A DNA stretch of 37,126 nt from JALORV01 sp035429725. GTDB lineage: Bacteria; Pseudomonadota; Gammaproteobacteria; Burkholderiales; Burkholderiaceae_F. Where the stretch lies: NCBI GenBank assembly GCA_035429725.1, contig DAOMFI010000015.1:1-37126 (forward strand), read 5' to 3'. A program made the position numbers and the translations under genes. The notes beneath the pieces were generated by a model that saw only the letters and a program-made list of their open reading frames with translations, was not told where the DNA came from and searched no databases. Within the stretch, counting starts at the first letter, position 1. Each line of letters starts with the position of its first letter. This document shows positions 1 to 8,404 of the stretch, one piece after another.

Positions 1-868
1 TTGAGGCATAGCCGAAGAGCGGCTTGCGCGCGAACACCGGGATGATCTGGCTGACAATCCCGAACGCCGGCAGGATCATGATGTAGACCTCGGGGTGCCC
101 GAAGAACCAGAAGATGTGCTGGTACATCACCGGGTCACCGCCGCCGGCGGCGTTGAAGAAGCTGGTGCCGAAGTGGCGGTCCGTCAGCGTCATCGTGATC
201 GCGCCCGCGAGCACCGGCATCACGGCGATCAGCAGGTAGGCGGTGATGAGCCACGTCCACACGAACATCGGCATCTTCATCAGCGTCATGCCGGGCGCCC
301 GCATGTTAAGGATCGTCGTGATGATGTTGATCGAGCCCATGATCGACGACGCGCCGAGGATGTGCAGCGCGAAGATCGCGAGGTCCATGCCAGGGCCCAT
401 CTGCACCGTCAGCGGCGCGTAGAGCGTCCAGCCGGCCGCCGTCGCGCCACCGGGCACGAAGAACGAAATGACGATCAGTAGCGCCGCAGGTGGCAGCAGC
501 CAGAAGCTGAAGTTGTTCATGCGCGCGAACGCCATGTCGGGCGCGCCGATCTGCAGCGGGATCTGCCAGTTTGCGAAGCCGACGAAGGCCGGCATGATCG
601 CGCCGAACACCATGATGACGCCGTGCATCGTCGTCAGCTGGTTGAAGAATTCCGGCTTCCAGAACTGCAGGCCCGGCTGGAAGAGTTCCATGCGGATGCC
701 GAGTGCAAGCACGCCCCCGAAGAGGAACATCGTGAAGCTGAACCACAGGTACATCGTGCCGATGTCCTTGTGGTTGGTCGCAAACAGCCACCGCCGCCAG
801 CCATGGGGATGGTCGTGGGCGTGATCGTGTGCGGCGTGACCGGTCGGGGTGTGGACGACTGCGCTCAT
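1..868 (-). CDS. ctaD: Cytochrome c oxidase subunit I, 3' part outside window
   Basis: Catalytic subunit of an aa3-type haem-copper oxidase in the inner membrane; it reduces oxygen and pumps protons. About 289 N-terminal residues are visible; the rest lies left of position 1. A His-rich leader (residues 11-22) is followed by the conserved block TNHKDIGTMYLWF (31-43). The haem a ligand region TTMHGVIM has His at about 82. The HPEVY motif at bases 83-97 (residues 258-262) holds the CuB histidine and the cross-linked tyrosine. The start is ATG at 868 with an AGGAG ribosome site about 7 bases upstream. It lies 40 bases after coxB on the same strand, so the two are very likely co-transcribed. Family assignment is firm; only the missing C-terminus is unknown. 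Confidence 0.97.
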   Translation of the reverse strand, partial: MSAVVHTPTGHAAHDHAHDHPHGWRRWLFATNHKDIGTMYLWFSFTMFLFGGVLALGIRMELFQPGLQFWKPEFFNQLTTMHGVIMVFGAIMPAFVGFANWQIPLQIGAPDMAFARMNNFSFWLLPPAALLIVISFFVPGGATAAGWTLYAPLTVQMGPGMDLAIFALHILGASSIMGSINIITTILNMRAPGMTLMKMPMFVWTWLITAYLLIAVMPVLAGAITMTLTDRHFGTSFFNAAGGGDPVMYQHIFWFFGHPEVYIMILPAFGIVSQIIPVFARKPLFGYAS

Positions 869-908
869 CGGTGCTCCTGGTCCTGGTTCTCTTTGCAGCT
901 GACTACGA

Positions 909-2042
909 CTACTTCCGCGCCGACTTGAATTCAGCCGGCTGCACCTCGCCTGCGCTGTTGCCCCACGAATTCTTCGTGTACGTCGCAACGGCGGCAAGCT
1001 CGATGTCCGAAAGACCCTTCCACGAAGGCATCGCGTTCTTGCCGTTCAGCAACATGGTGATCTGGTCTGCCTTGCTGGCGACGACCTTGCTGCCGGCGAG
1101 CGCCGGGAAAGCACCCTGCACGCCCTGTCCGTTCGCCTGATGGCACGCCTGGCAGTTGGCCTGGTAGACGGTCGCCCCGCGCGCCATCAGTTCGGCCTGG
1201 GTCCAGGTCTTGTTCGGATCGTCCGCGAGCGCCGCCATCTGCTGCTTCTTCTCGCTGACCCACTTCGCGTAGTCCTCGGCTGAGACGACCTGCACGACGA
1301 TCGGCATGAAGGCGTGATCCTTGCCGCACAGCTCAGCGCATTGGCCACGGAAGGTGCCGATCTGCTCGGCACGGAACCAGGTGTCGCGCGCAAAGCCGGG
1401 AATCGCGTCCTGCTTGACGGCGAACGCCGGCACCCACCAGGCATGGATCACATCGCTCGCCGTCGTGATGATCCGCACCTTCTTGTTGACCGGCACGACG
1501 AGCGGGTTGTCCACTTCGAGCAGGTAGGTGTTCGACTTCGGCTCACGGCCCTCGATCTGCGCCGCCGGCGTGGCCAGCTGCGACAGGAACGCGATGCCTT
1601 CGCCTTCGCCTCGCAGGTAGTCGTAGCCCCACTTCCACTGGTAACCCGTGACCTTGATCGTGAGATCGGAATTGCTGGTGTCCTTCATCGCGATGACGGT
1701 CTTGGTCGCGGGCAGCGCCATCACGATCACGATGATGAAAGGAATCACGGTCCAGACGATCTCGACCGTCGTGTTTTCGTGCCAGTTGGCTGCGACCGCG
1801 CCCTTCGACTTGCGATGCTTCCAGATGGAATAGAACATGACGCTGAAAACGGCGACGAAAATGGCCGTGCAGATGATCAGCATCAGGTTATGGAGGCTGT
1901 AGACCTCCTCGGCGATCGGCGTCTTGGGCGGCGCCAGGTTGAACCGACTCTGGATCGCCACGGCACTGCTTGCCGCACCCCACATCGCGGCTGCAAGTGC
2001 AGCGCGAACCATCGAGACTTTCGACACCATCGTTATTGCCAT
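909..2042 (-). CDS. coxB: Cytochrome c oxidase subunit II with C-terminal cytochrome c domain
   Basis: Subunit II accepts electrons from cytochrome c at its CuA centre and passes them to subunit I. The 377-residue product has an N-terminal signal-like segment (about 9-29), two membrane helices (about 50-72 and 93-112) and the aromatic patch QWKWGY (135-140). The CuA ligands are complete: His200, Cys235, Glu237, Cys239, His243 and Met246. Residues from about 285 form an extra class I cytochrome c domain with CQACH (297-301) and a likely axial Met338. The family without this domain is shorter, so this is the caa3-like fused form. Start could be Met1 or Met5; Met1 is used here. It sits between a DUF2244 gene and ctaD in one oxidase operon. 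Confidence 0.97.
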   Translation of the reverse strand: MAITMVSKVSMVRAALAAAMWGAASSAVAIQSRFNLAPPKTPIAEEVYSLHNLMLIICTAIFVAVFSVMFYSIWKHRKSKGAVAANWHENTTVEIVWTVIPFIIVIVMALPATKTVIAMKDTSNSDLTIKVTGYQWKWGYDYLRGEGEGIAFLSQLATPAAQIEGREPKSNTYLLEVDNPLVVPVNKKVRIITTASDVIHAWWVPAFAVKQDAIPGFARDTWFRAEQIGTFRGQCAELCGKDHAFMPIVVQVVSAEDYAKWVSEKKQQMAALADDPNKTWTQAELMARGATVYQANCQACHQANGQGVQGAFPALAGSKVVASKADQITMLLNGKNAMPSWKGLSDIELAAVATYTKNSWGNSAGEVQPAEFKSARK

Positions 2043-2061
2043 CCGTCCGCTATCGGCTCAA

Positions 2062-2556
2062 CTACTGGACCACCCAGGCGCCCCGCCGAACGAGTGCGCC
2101 GAGGGCCCCCCTTAATTCGCGCCCGAGTGCCGAACGCCTTTCATCTATCAGAAGCCGACCCACTTCCAGGCGCTGATCCTTGCAAGCAAGGACCAATCGC
2201 ACTCGCCTGCCCTGGTGTGCGCCGTGTTCTTCCAACTCGACCCGAACCCAGGCCGCGTCGAAGCTGAATTCCAGCCTGCGGCCGCCTTCCTGCCGCTCGA
2301 CCTTGAGCACCCCGCCGTTGAGATCGATGCGCTCGTAATCCGCGGCATGGCGTCCATAGCAGAGGAACGCAGCCGCGACGGCCACAACCTCGAGTCCCAC
2401 AAACGGGAGCACCAGCCAAAGCCCTTCGGCCGCGAAGGCCGCGCCGAAGGCAAATGACACCGCGACCAGCGATGCAAACACGCCCGCCAGCTGTCGCGGG
2501 CTGGCCGAGCAGTTCTGTTTGATCAACCAGGTCGTGGGCTCGGCCACGTCTCCCAT
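2062..2556 (-). CDS. DUF2244 membrane protein
   Basis: A 164-residue protein with two hydrophobic segments (about 24-44 and 47-67) followed by a soluble C-terminal half. The DUF2244 signature can be recognised in the segment from PTTWLIKQN through the LVLPFVGLE stretch. The family is typically found beside cytochrome oxidase genes, and here the gene ends 19 bases before coxB, so it is probably the first gene of the oxidase operon. A GGGAG ribosome site lies five bases before the ATG at 2556. The biochemical function of DUF2244 is not known; a role in oxidase assembly or membrane insertion is only an inference from position. Confidence 0.85.
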   Translation of the reverse strand: MGDVAEPTTWLIKQNCSASPRQLAGVFASLVAVSFAFGAAFAAEGLWLVLPFVGLEVVAVAAAFLCYGRHAADYERIDLNGGVLKVERQEGGRRLEFSFDAAWVRVELEEHGAHQGRRVRLVLACKDQRLEVGRLLIDERRSALGRELRGALGALVRRGAWVVQ

Positions 2557-2592
2557 GCGTCTCCCTCGACCGAGCCAGCGAGAAAGGGGCGG

Positions 2593-2598
2593 ATTATA
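2593..2598 (-). promoter_or_regulatory. Possible -10 box upstream of the DUF2244-coxB-ctaD operon
   Basis: On the minus strand this reads TATAAT, a perfect sigma-70 -10 hexamer, 37 bases before the DUF2244 start. No convincing -35 hexamer sits 16-18 bases upstream, so the call rests on one box and its position. The ten bases at 2589-2598 recur exactly at 8401-8410, again just upstream of a minus-strand operon. The rest of 2557-2754 shows no gene. Confidence 0.3.
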
Positions 2599-2754
2599 TG
2601 CAAAGCGCGGGCCGTCATGCGGCGAGGGTCCGGACCGGCCATTCGCGGGTGGGTTCCGGCACCCCTGTCATACGGGACGCACGCTGGCGGCAAGCCTCGA
2701 AGTGGGCATCAAGCGGCGACCTTTGCGCCGCTCTCAGCCCGAACCGCTCGCCGC

Positions 2755-3249
2755 CTACTCCGCGGGAATACGCAGGTTCTGCCCCGGATAGATCTTGTCC
2801 GGGTGAGACAGCATCGGCTTGTTCGCCTCGAAGATCTTCATGTAGGCATTGGCGTTGCCGTAGAACTCCTTGGCGATCTTCGACAGCGTGTCGCCCTTCA
2901 CGACGGTGTAAAACTTGGCTTCGGGCTGCGACAGATCGACCGTCATCATGTCCTGGACACCGGCGACGCCGTGCACGTTGCCTGCCGCGAGAATCACCTT
3001 TTCCTTGGTCGCCTGGTCCTTCGCTACCCCAAACACCTTGGCCGTGGCCGTGGCGCCATCGAAGGTCACCGTCAGCGCCGTTACGGTCAGGCCCAGCGTA
3101 TTGATGTAGTTCTCGATGGCGGTGGCCGCCTCGCGATTCGCTTCGGCCAGCACGGCAGGATCGGCCTTTGCCGGTGCCGCTTGCACTTCCTGGACTTTCT
3201 TGCCGAACAGCTTCTCGCCGGCATCCTTGAAGAACGAGATCAGGCTCAT
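2755..3249 (-). CDS. lysM: BON and LysM domain protein (Kbp/YgaU-like)
   Basis: A 164-residue soluble protein matching the Kbp/YgaU family, called LysM in many genomes. Residues about 30-105 form a BON domain, ending in the HGVAGVQDMMTVD stretch. Residues about 113-161 form one LysM domain, with YTVVKGDTLSKIAKEFYGNA at its start and IYPGQNLRIP at its end. LysM domains bind N-acetylglucosamine polymers such as peptidoglycan. The Escherichia coli homologue is a potassium-binding protein, so a role in potassium or envelope stress is possible here. There is no signal peptide, as in the family. A strong AAGGAG site precedes the ATG. The gene appears to be monocistronic, downstream of bioC on the same strand. 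Confidence 0.92.
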   Translation of the reverse strand: MSLISFFKDAGEKLFGKKVQEVQAAPAKADPAVLAEANREAATAIENYINTLGLTVTALTVTFDGATATAKVFGVAKDQATKEKVILAAGNVHGVAGVQDMMTVDLSQPEAKFYTVVKGDTLSKIAKEFYGNANAYMKIFEANKPMLSHPDKIYPGQNLRIPAE

Positions 3250-3311
3250 GTCTGCTCCTTGTGAGGGACTGCGAAACTCAGCGCCCCGTATTGCCGGGCC
3301 ACGAACGCACT

Positions 3312-4196
3312 TTACTGCTTTCCGCGCGACAAGCCTTGGCGCAGGGCTTCGACGGAGACCGTGCTGACGCCGACCGGACGTGGCGCCGGCTTCCAGGCGT
3401 GGCCGTAGGCCACCTCGAACGTGAGCGGGATTCGGCCCTCGCTGTCACCGCACGCAGCCAGTGTCTCCATCAGCAGGCGTGCCCGTCGACCGGACGGCAG
3501 CGCGGGCCAGCGATCGTCCAGCGGATTTGCGCCCAGCGCCCGCACCTCGTCGCACAGTTCACGCGGACTCCGATAGGTAAGCGTGATGGATTCGACATCC
3601 ATGACCGGTGTCGCGAAGCCGCTGGCCACCAGCATGTCGCCGAAGTCGTGCATATCGACGAACGGCATCGGACGCGCATGCGGGAGCGTCTCGGCGACAG
3701 CGGCCCGCAATTCCTTCAGGGTGTCCGGCCCGAAGCAACTGAACATCAGCAGGCCGCCAACGGTCAGGACCCGCTTCCATTCCGGGAAGACCGCGTGCGG
3801 GGTCGGATGCCAGTGAAGCATCAGGTTCGAGAACACGAGATCGGCCGTCCGGTCGGCAAATGGCAGCCGGGCAGCATCGGCCAACACCCAGCGCGGGGCC
3901 CGGCGCCACCAGCGGGCCAGGCCGAGCGCGCGCTGCTGCTCGTCACGTCCCAGGCGCAGCATCGCGGCAGAAAGTTCCACGCCGATCCAGTCGGCGTCCG
4001 GGTAGCGCGCAAGCAGTTCGCTGCGGGTCCGGCCCATTCCGCAGCCGACGTCCAGCATGCGGGCTGGCGCATGGCGGATGTACTCGAGGCGGCTGACCAG
4101 GCGATGTCCCACTTCGCGCAGCAGCAAGTCGTGCAAGGCCAGGCGGCTGGCGCAGCGGTCGAACTGGCGCGCTACCGTGACAGTCCGCGCCGCCAT
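3312..4196 (-). CDS. bioC: Malonyl-ACP O-methyltransferase (biotin synthesis)
   Basis: BioC methylates the free carboxyl of malonyl-ACP with SAM, so that fatty acid synthesis can build the pimeloyl chain of biotin. The protein shows the SAM motif MLDVGCGMGR, the acidic loop IGVELSAAML, the ADAARLPF motif and the BioC-typical FSCFGPDTLKELR. I chose ATG at 4196 because homologues begin close to the VARQFDRCA block. A longer form from ATG 4253 (313 residues) is open, but a TATACT -10-like box at 4264-4269 would put the transcript start almost on that codon. The SD at 4196 is poor. The gene diverges from comF with a short shared upstream region. No other biotin gene is in the window. Confidence 0.85.
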   Translation of the reverse strand: MAARTVTVARQFDRCASRLALHDLLLREVGHRLVSRLEYIRHAPARMLDVGCGMGRTRSELLARYPDADWIGVELSAAMLRLGRDEQQRALGLARWWRRAPRWVLADAARLPFADRTADLVFSNLMLHWHPTPHAVFPEWKRVLTVGGLLMFSCFGPDTLKELRAAVAETLPHARPMPFVDMHDFGDMLVASGFATPVMDVESITLTYRSPRELCDEVRALGANPLDDRWPALPSGRRARLLMETLAACGDSEGRIPLTFEVAYGHAWKPAPRPVGVSTVSVEALRQGLSRGKQ

Positions 4197-4331
4197 GCGC
4201 GGCGGTGCAACGATGCCGGGCGAAATATCGGAGGTGCCTGGGCCGAGCGGCATGATGTCGGGCAGTATAGGTATAGGGACGCCAGAGGGCCGCGCCGGTA
4301 TGAGTAGCGGCCCACGGAACTCAACTTCCTC

Positions 4332-5021
4332 ATGTCGCTGATGACGACCGATTCACTCCGCCCGCGCTGGCTGACTCCACGTTGCGTGGTGTGCGCGATC
4401 GAGCCCGGTTCCCCGCTATGTGGAGGTTGCGAAGCGGATTTCTTCTCGCCGTTGACGCCGCGTTGCCTTCGCTGCGCCGCGCGGCTGGAGACTGCCGCCG
4501 CGATGTGCGGCCGCTGCATCGCACGCATGCCTGCTTTCGACGAGACGCTGGCCCTGGCGGACTATGTTCCTCCTGTTTCCGGCATGGTGGGCGCACTGAA
4601 GTTTGCGGCGCGACTTGACCTCGCGGACGTCTTCGCTCAGTTGCTTTCGGCACGCGAACCGCTCCCGCGTGCAGCCGACCTCGTCGTCGCCGTGCCGCTG
4701 TCTCACGAACGCGAAAGCGAACGCGGATTCAACCAGTCGCGCGAGATCGCACGCCGCTACGCCCGCCTCATCGACCTGCCGCTGCGTGAGGGACTCCTGC
4801 TGCGGACGGTGCACTCCGCGCCGCAGCAGTCGCTGGCACGCGACGCGCGCCAGCGCAACGTCCGCGGCGCGTTCGCACTTGCCGGCGACGTCCGGGGCCA
4901 GCGCGTTGCGGTGGTCGACGACGTCATGACCACTGGCAGTACCCTGGAAGAAATCGCCACCGTGCTGAAACGCGCTGGCGCGACGCGGGTTGTGAACCGC
5001 GTGGTCGCAAGGACGCCCTGA
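4332..5021 (+). CDS. comF: ComF family phosphoribosyltransferase-like protein
   Basis: A 229-residue ComF/GntX-type protein. The N-terminus has paired cysteines, CVVC (18-21) with CGGC (30-33) and CLRC with CGRC, a probable double zinc ribbon. The C-terminal half is a type I phosphoribosyltransferase fold ending in the PRPP-binding motif VVDDVMTTGST. ComF proteins take part in natural DNA uptake in Bacillus and Haemophilus, but family members occur widely in bacteria that are not known to be competent. No other competence gene is present here, so I do not infer competence. trmL follows after one base, so the two are probably translated from one message. The start at 4332 has no clear SD; ATG at 4341 is an alternative. 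Confidence 0.92.
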   Translation: MSLMTTDSLRPRWLTPRCVVCAIEPGSPLCGGCEADFFSPLTPRCLRCAARLETAAAMCGRCIARMPAFDETLALADYVPPVSGMVGALKFAARLDLADVFAQLLSAREPLPRAADLVVAVPLSHERESERGFNQSREIARRYARLIDLPLREGLLLRTVHSAPQQSLARDARQRNVRGAFALAGDVRGQRVAVVDDVMTTGSTLEEIATVLKRAGATRVVNRVVARTP

Positions 5022-5022
5022 C

Positions 5023-5493
5023 ATGTTCAATGTCGTTCTCGTCGAACCCGAGATTCCGCCCAACACCGGCAATGTGATCCGGCTGTGCGCCAACAGCGGT
5101 GCACGCCTGCACCTGATCGAGCCGCTCGGATTCGACCTTACTGACAAGCAGTTGCGCCGGGCCGGCCTGGACTACCACGAGTACGCCGAGATGCAGGTGC
5201 ATTCCAGTTTCTCGGCGCTGGTCGCACGCGAGCAACCGTCAGCGGAACGCATGTTCTGTTTCACCACGCGCGCCTACCGGCTCTACACGGAAGTCGGTTT
5301 CCGGGCGGGCGACTGGCTGGTGTTCGGCGCAGAAACGCGCGGCCTTGCGCCGGAGCTGCGGGCTGACTTTGCGCCCGAACGGCAACTGAGACTGCCGATG
5401 CGCGCGGGCAACCGCAGCCTCAACCTCTCGAACGCCGTGGCGGTCGTGGTCTACGAAGCGTGGCGACAGAATGACTTCCGCGGCAGCGGCTGA
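5023..5493 (+). CDS. trmL: tRNA (cytidine(34)-2'-O)-methyltransferase
   Basis: A SPOUT-class methyltransferase of 156 residues, the normal size for TrmL, which 2'-O-methylates the wobble base of leucine tRNAs. The N-terminal VLVEPEIPPNTGNVIRLCAN and the C-terminal knot motifs VFGAETRGL and LRLPMRAGNRSLNLSNAVAV are all intact. The start ATG follows the comF stop with one base between them. The gene converges with the LOG-family gene, and the two stop codons are separated by a single base, leaving no room for a conventional terminator. Confidence is high because the protein has all conserved motifs of the family. Confidence 0.96.
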   Translation: MFNVVLVEPEIPPNTGNVIRLCANSGARLHLIEPLGFDLTDKQLRRAGLDYHEYAEMQVHSSFSALVAREQPSAERMFCFTTRAYRLYTEVGFRAGDWLVFGAETRGLAPELRADFAPERQLRLPMRAGNRSLNLSNAVAVVVYEAWRQNDFRGSG

Positions 5494-5494
5494 C

Positions 5495-6091
5495 TTATCC
5501 GCGACCCAGATCGGCCCGGCGCGGGTGCGCCTTGCGCATCTCGGCGGCATGCAGCTCGAGTCGGTCCAGCAGCAACTCCGGCGTGTGATCGACGATCAGA
5601 AGATCCCAATGCTCCGGTCGAATGAAACCCTCCCTCGCGACGTGACGCAGGAAGTCGAGCAGCGGATCGAAGAACTGTTCGACGTTCAGGATCCCGACCG
5701 GCTTGGACTGCAGTTGCAGTTGCAGCCAGGTCACCATCTCGAACATTTCCTCGAGCGTGCCGTAGCCACCTGGCAGCACCACGAAGGCGTCGCTGAGCCC
5801 GGCCATCGTTCGCTTGCGCTCATGCATCGATTCGACGATGCGCAGGTCGGTCAGGCGCCGGTGTGCCACTTCGGGGCGCATCAAATGACGCGGGATGACT
5901 CCGATGACCTGCCCGCCGTACTCCAGAGCCGCATCGGCCAGCGCGCCCATGAGACCGACGTGGCCGCCGCCGAAGACGAGCGTCAGCCCCCGTTGTGCAG
6001 CGGCCTGAGCGAACTCGCGTGCTGATGCCGCGTACTCGGGCCTCACCCCGGACTGCGAGCCGCAAAAGACGCAGATCGACCGGACTGTCAT
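5495..6091 (-). CDS. LOG-family nucleotide 5'-monophosphate phosphoribohydrolase
   Basis: A 198-residue Rossmann-fold protein of the LOG/TIGR00730 family. The nucleotide-binding FGGGHVGLMG motif and the catalytic PGGYGTLEE (about 106-114) are present, with a conserved ERKRTM stretch before it. LOG enzymes hydrolyse the N-glycosidic bond of nucleoside monophosphates; in plants and some bacteria they activate cytokinins. The natural substrate here cannot be read from sequence. The ATG overlaps the gpsA stop as ATGA (6088-6091), so it is the last gene of the rhodanese-grxC-secB-gpsA run. A short repeat codes for WLQLQLQ at about 5703-5725. Confidence 0.9.
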   Translation of the reverse strand: MTVRSICVFCGSQSGVRPEYAASAREFAQAAAQRGLTLVFGGGHVGLMGALADAALEYGGQVIGVIPRHLMRPEVAHRRLTDLRIVESMHERKRTMAGLSDAFVVLPGGYGTLEEMFEMVTWLQLQLQSKPVGILNVEQFFDPLLDFLRHVAREGFIRPEHWDLLIVDHTPELLLDRLELHAAEMRKAHPRRADLGRG

Positions 6092-7089
6092 GCGACGCTG
6101 CTTTCGCGCTTCGGGTCGCGCGCGAGAAGCCTTTCGAGCGCCTGCCGCGGCGTCGCTTGGCCGGCGAGAACTGCACAGACCGCCTCAGTGATCGGCATCT
6201 GGATTCCCGCGGTCCGCGCCCGCGCCAGAACGGCCGGCGCCGAGCGGACGCCTTCGGCCACGTGCCCCAGCTGAGCAACCGCCGACTCGAGCGTCAAACC
6301 ACGTCCCAGGGCCAGTCCGACCCGCCGGTTGCGTGAGAGATCGCCGGTGGCGGTGAGGATCAGATCGCCGACTCCGGTCAGTCCCATGAACGTCTCATGG
6401 CGCGCCCCGAGCGCGACGCCGAGGCGGCTCATCTCCGCCAGACCCCGCGTGATCAACGCCGCGCGCGCATTGGCGCCAAGTTCAAGGGAGTCGCTGATGC
6501 CGGTGGCAATGGCAAGGACGTTCTTGACAGTGCCGCCGATCTCGACGCCGATGACGTCCGACGTCGAATAAACACGCAGTGCCCCTCCGTGCAGGGCTTC
6601 GGTCACCACCTCGCAGAACGCCGTAGTACCGGCCACCGTCAACGCCGTCGGCAGCCCGCGCGCAACCTCGAGCGCGAAGCTCGGCCCTGAAACTGGCCCG
6701 CTACGTCCGCCCGCCTGCGGCCACTCTGCGCCGACCACCTCGTGTGCGAGTAAGTGGTCAACCTCCTCCAGACCTTTGCACAGCCACGCGACCGGGCCGG
6801 CGAACGCGGCTGCGGCCAGCGTCCGACACACCTCGCGCAAGGCCCGGGTCGGGGTGGCGACCAGGATCAGGCCATCCGCGGCATGCTCGATCGCCTCATC
6901 AACGTCGGCGGAGACAAGCAGCGAGGAAGGCAGCGTGACGCCAGGAAGGTAACGCTGGTTGACGCGGGTCGAGGCGATCTCACGCGCCCCCTCGCGATCA
7001 CGCGCGTGCAACACCACCGAATGGCGAGAGCTGGTCGCGCAAGCAATCGCAGTGCCCCACGCCCCCGCGCCGAGCACCGCGATCTTCAT
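6088..7089 (-). CDS. gpsA: Glycerol-3-phosphate dehydrogenase [NAD(P)+]
   Basis: GpsA reduces dihydroxyacetone phosphate to sn-glycerol 3-phosphate, the backbone precursor of phospholipids. The product is 333 residues, the usual length. Visible motifs are the dinucleotide-binding loop VLGAGAWGTA, the WLCKGLE stretch, the catalytic lysine region GGTVKNVLAIATG and the substrate-binding LTGVGDLILTATG. A GTG codon directly precedes the ATG at 7089; I use ATG because MKIAVLGAG is the standard beginning. The gene lies six bases after secB and overlaps the LOG gene by four bases. Its position between secB and the LOG gene suggests expression from the promoter upstream of the rhodanese gene. Confidence 0.97.
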   Translation of the reverse strand: MKIAVLGAGAWGTAIACATSSRHSVVLHARDREGAREIASTRVNQRYLPGVTLPSSLLVSADVDEAIEHAADGLILVATPTRALREVCRTLAAAAFAGPVAWLCKGLEEVDHLLAHEVVGAEWPQAGGRSGPVSGPSFALEVARGLPTALTVAGTTAFCEVVTEALHGGALRVYSTSDVIGVEIGGTVKNVLAIATGISDSLELGANARAALITRGLAEMSRLGVALGARHETFMGLTGVGDLILTATGDLSRNRRVGLALGRGLTLESAVAQLGHVAEGVRSAPAVLARARTAGIQMPITEAVCAVLAGQATPRQALERLLARDPKRESSVA

Positions 7090-7095
7090 CACGCG

Positions 7096-7614
7096 CTAGG
7101 CGTTGGCTGCGCCGTTGCCCGACGCTACCTGCGCGGCGGGCGGTTGCTGCCCCGTTCCCTGCTGCGCGAGCGCTGCCATGCGCTGCTGATAAAAGGCCTC
7201 GAAGTTGATCTCGGCCAGATGAATCGGCGGCAGGCCCGTGCGGCTGATCAGGTCGGCGATATTCGCGCGCAGGTAGGGGTAGACGATTCCGGGGCAGACG
7301 ATGCCGAGGATCGCCGGCTTCTGCTCGGCAGGAATATTGCGCAGTTCAAAGATTCCGCCCTGCTTGCCTTCGACAAGAAACAGCACCTTGTCCTTGATCT
7401 TGGCCGTGACTGTCACGCGCACCACGACCTCGTGCAGCGCATCCATCACCGCCGCGTCCGTCACTTCGAGCTGCACATCGACCTTCGGCCCCTCATTTTC
7501 GAGGAAGATCAATGGCGCCGCCGGCATCTCGAGCGAGGCGTCCTTGAGGTAGATGCGCTGAACCTGGAACACCGGGGTCTGGGCGGCAGCAGCCGCGGGA
7601 GTCGTATCGGTCAT
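7096..7614 (-). CDS. secB: Protein-export chaperone SecB
   Basis: SecB is a tetrameric cytosolic chaperone that keeps preproteins unfolded and delivers them to SecA. The 172-residue product contains the family core FQVQRIYLKDASLE, the LHEVVVRVTV strand and the FEAFYQQRM helix, with a variable Ala/Gln-rich tail. A longer reading from 7653 adds 13 residues that do not match the family; ATG 7614 has an AGGAAA ribosome site a few bases upstream and gives the normal start MTDTTP. The gene lies between grxC and gpsA, the common order in beta- and gammaproteobacteria. Confidence 0.97.
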   Translation of the reverse strand: MTDTTPAAAAAQTPVFQVQRIYLKDASLEMPAAPLIFLENEGPKVDVQLEVTDAAVMDALHEVVVRVTVTAKIKDKVLFLVEGKQGGIFELRNIPAEQKPAILGIVCPGIVYPYLRANIADLISRTGLPPIHLAEINFEAFYQQRMAALAQQGTGQQPPAAQVASGNGAANA

Positions 7615-7668
7615 GTGCTTTCCTGGGCTCCCGGCCGCAAGCCGGCGGAGCAACGGGGTTGAGAAGAA

Positions 7669-7926
7669 CTATTGCGCAAGCAGTGACGTCAGCTTGCCTT
7701 CACGGTCAAGAGCGGAGAGGTCGTCGAATCCACCCACATGGGTGGCGCCGACGAAGATCTGTGGCACGGTACGGCGTCCGGTACGCGCAATCATTTCGTC
7801 CCGGCGCGACGGATCAAGGTCAATACGGACCTTTTCGATCTCGGTCACGCCACGGGCCTTCAGCAAGGCCTCGGCACGCTGGCAATACGGGCATACCGCG
7901 GTGCTGTACATCAGGACCTGGGCCAT
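7669..7926 (-). CDS. grxC: Glutaredoxin 3
   Basis: An 85-residue dithiol glutaredoxin, the normal size for GrxC. It has the redox motif CPYC (residues 12-15), the cis-proline segment TVPQIFV and the glutathione-binding GGFDDL. It reduces disulfides and glutathione mixed disulfides in the cytosol. A strong GGAGGA ribosome site lies before the ATG at 7926. It sits between the rhodanese gene (12 bases upstream) and secB, all on one strand, so it is probably expressed from the same message. Confidence 0.97.
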   Translation of the reverse strand: MAQVLMYSTAVCPYCQRAEALLKARGVTEIEKVRIDLDPSRRDEMIARTGRRTVPQIFVGATHVGGFDDLSALDREGKLTSLLAQ

Positions 7927-7938
7927 TGTTCCTCCGGA

Positions 7939-8343
7939 TCAGGCGCGGACCGGCAGTCCGGCCTCGCGCCAGGCGGCCAAGCCGCCGCCGAGCACATAGA
8001 CGTCGCCGTAGCCCTGGGCACGCAGTAGCGCCGCTGTGCGGCCAGCGCTGGTGCCGGTTGCGCAGACCAGCAGCACCGGCTTGTCCTTTTTGAGTTCGCC
8101 GAGGCGCTCCGCAACTTTGGCGGCCGGAATGTTGCGCGCGTTGGGGAGCGATCCCTTTGCGTACTCCTCCGCATTGCGAATGTCCACGACCTGCGGATTG
8201 CGCGAATTGATCAGCTGCGTCGCCTGCAGCGTAGAAAGCGTGGGGCCGCTCGCCTTTCCACGCACCAGTGGCCAGACGAGCATGGCCCCGCTGATGAAGG
8301 CGACACCAATCAGGAGGATGTTGTCGAGGAAGAACTGCAGCAC
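7939..8343 (-). CDS. Membrane-anchored rhodanese-like protein
   Basis: A 134-residue protein with one N-terminal membrane helix (about 7-27) followed by a single rhodanese domain. The domain has VVDIRNAEEYAKGSLPNARN and the active-site loop CATGTSAGR with catalytic Cys94, so sulfur transfer is chemically plausible. The substrate is unknown; this family (YibN-like) is regularly found next to grxC and secB. The start is GTG at 8343 and no good SD is visible, but no later start would keep the membrane helix. It is the first gene of a five-gene minus-strand run that ends at the LOG gene. Confidence 0.9.
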   Translation of the reverse strand: MLQFFLDNILLIGVAFISGAMLVWPLVRGKASGPTLSTLQATQLINSRNPQVVDIRNAEEYAKGSLPNARNIPAAKVAERLGELKKDKPVLLVCATGTSAGRTAALLRAQGYGDVYVLGGGLAAWREAGLPVRA

Positions 8344-8404
8344 AGCAGTATCGAACGGCCGCAGGCGGAATCGAACGCCGACAGCGAGGGCTGAAAAGCA
8401 GCGG

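Noticed and set aside
1314..2267. Plus-strand open frame of 317 codons over coxB
   Set aside because: Antisense shadow of coxB and the DUF2244 gene, without family motifs.
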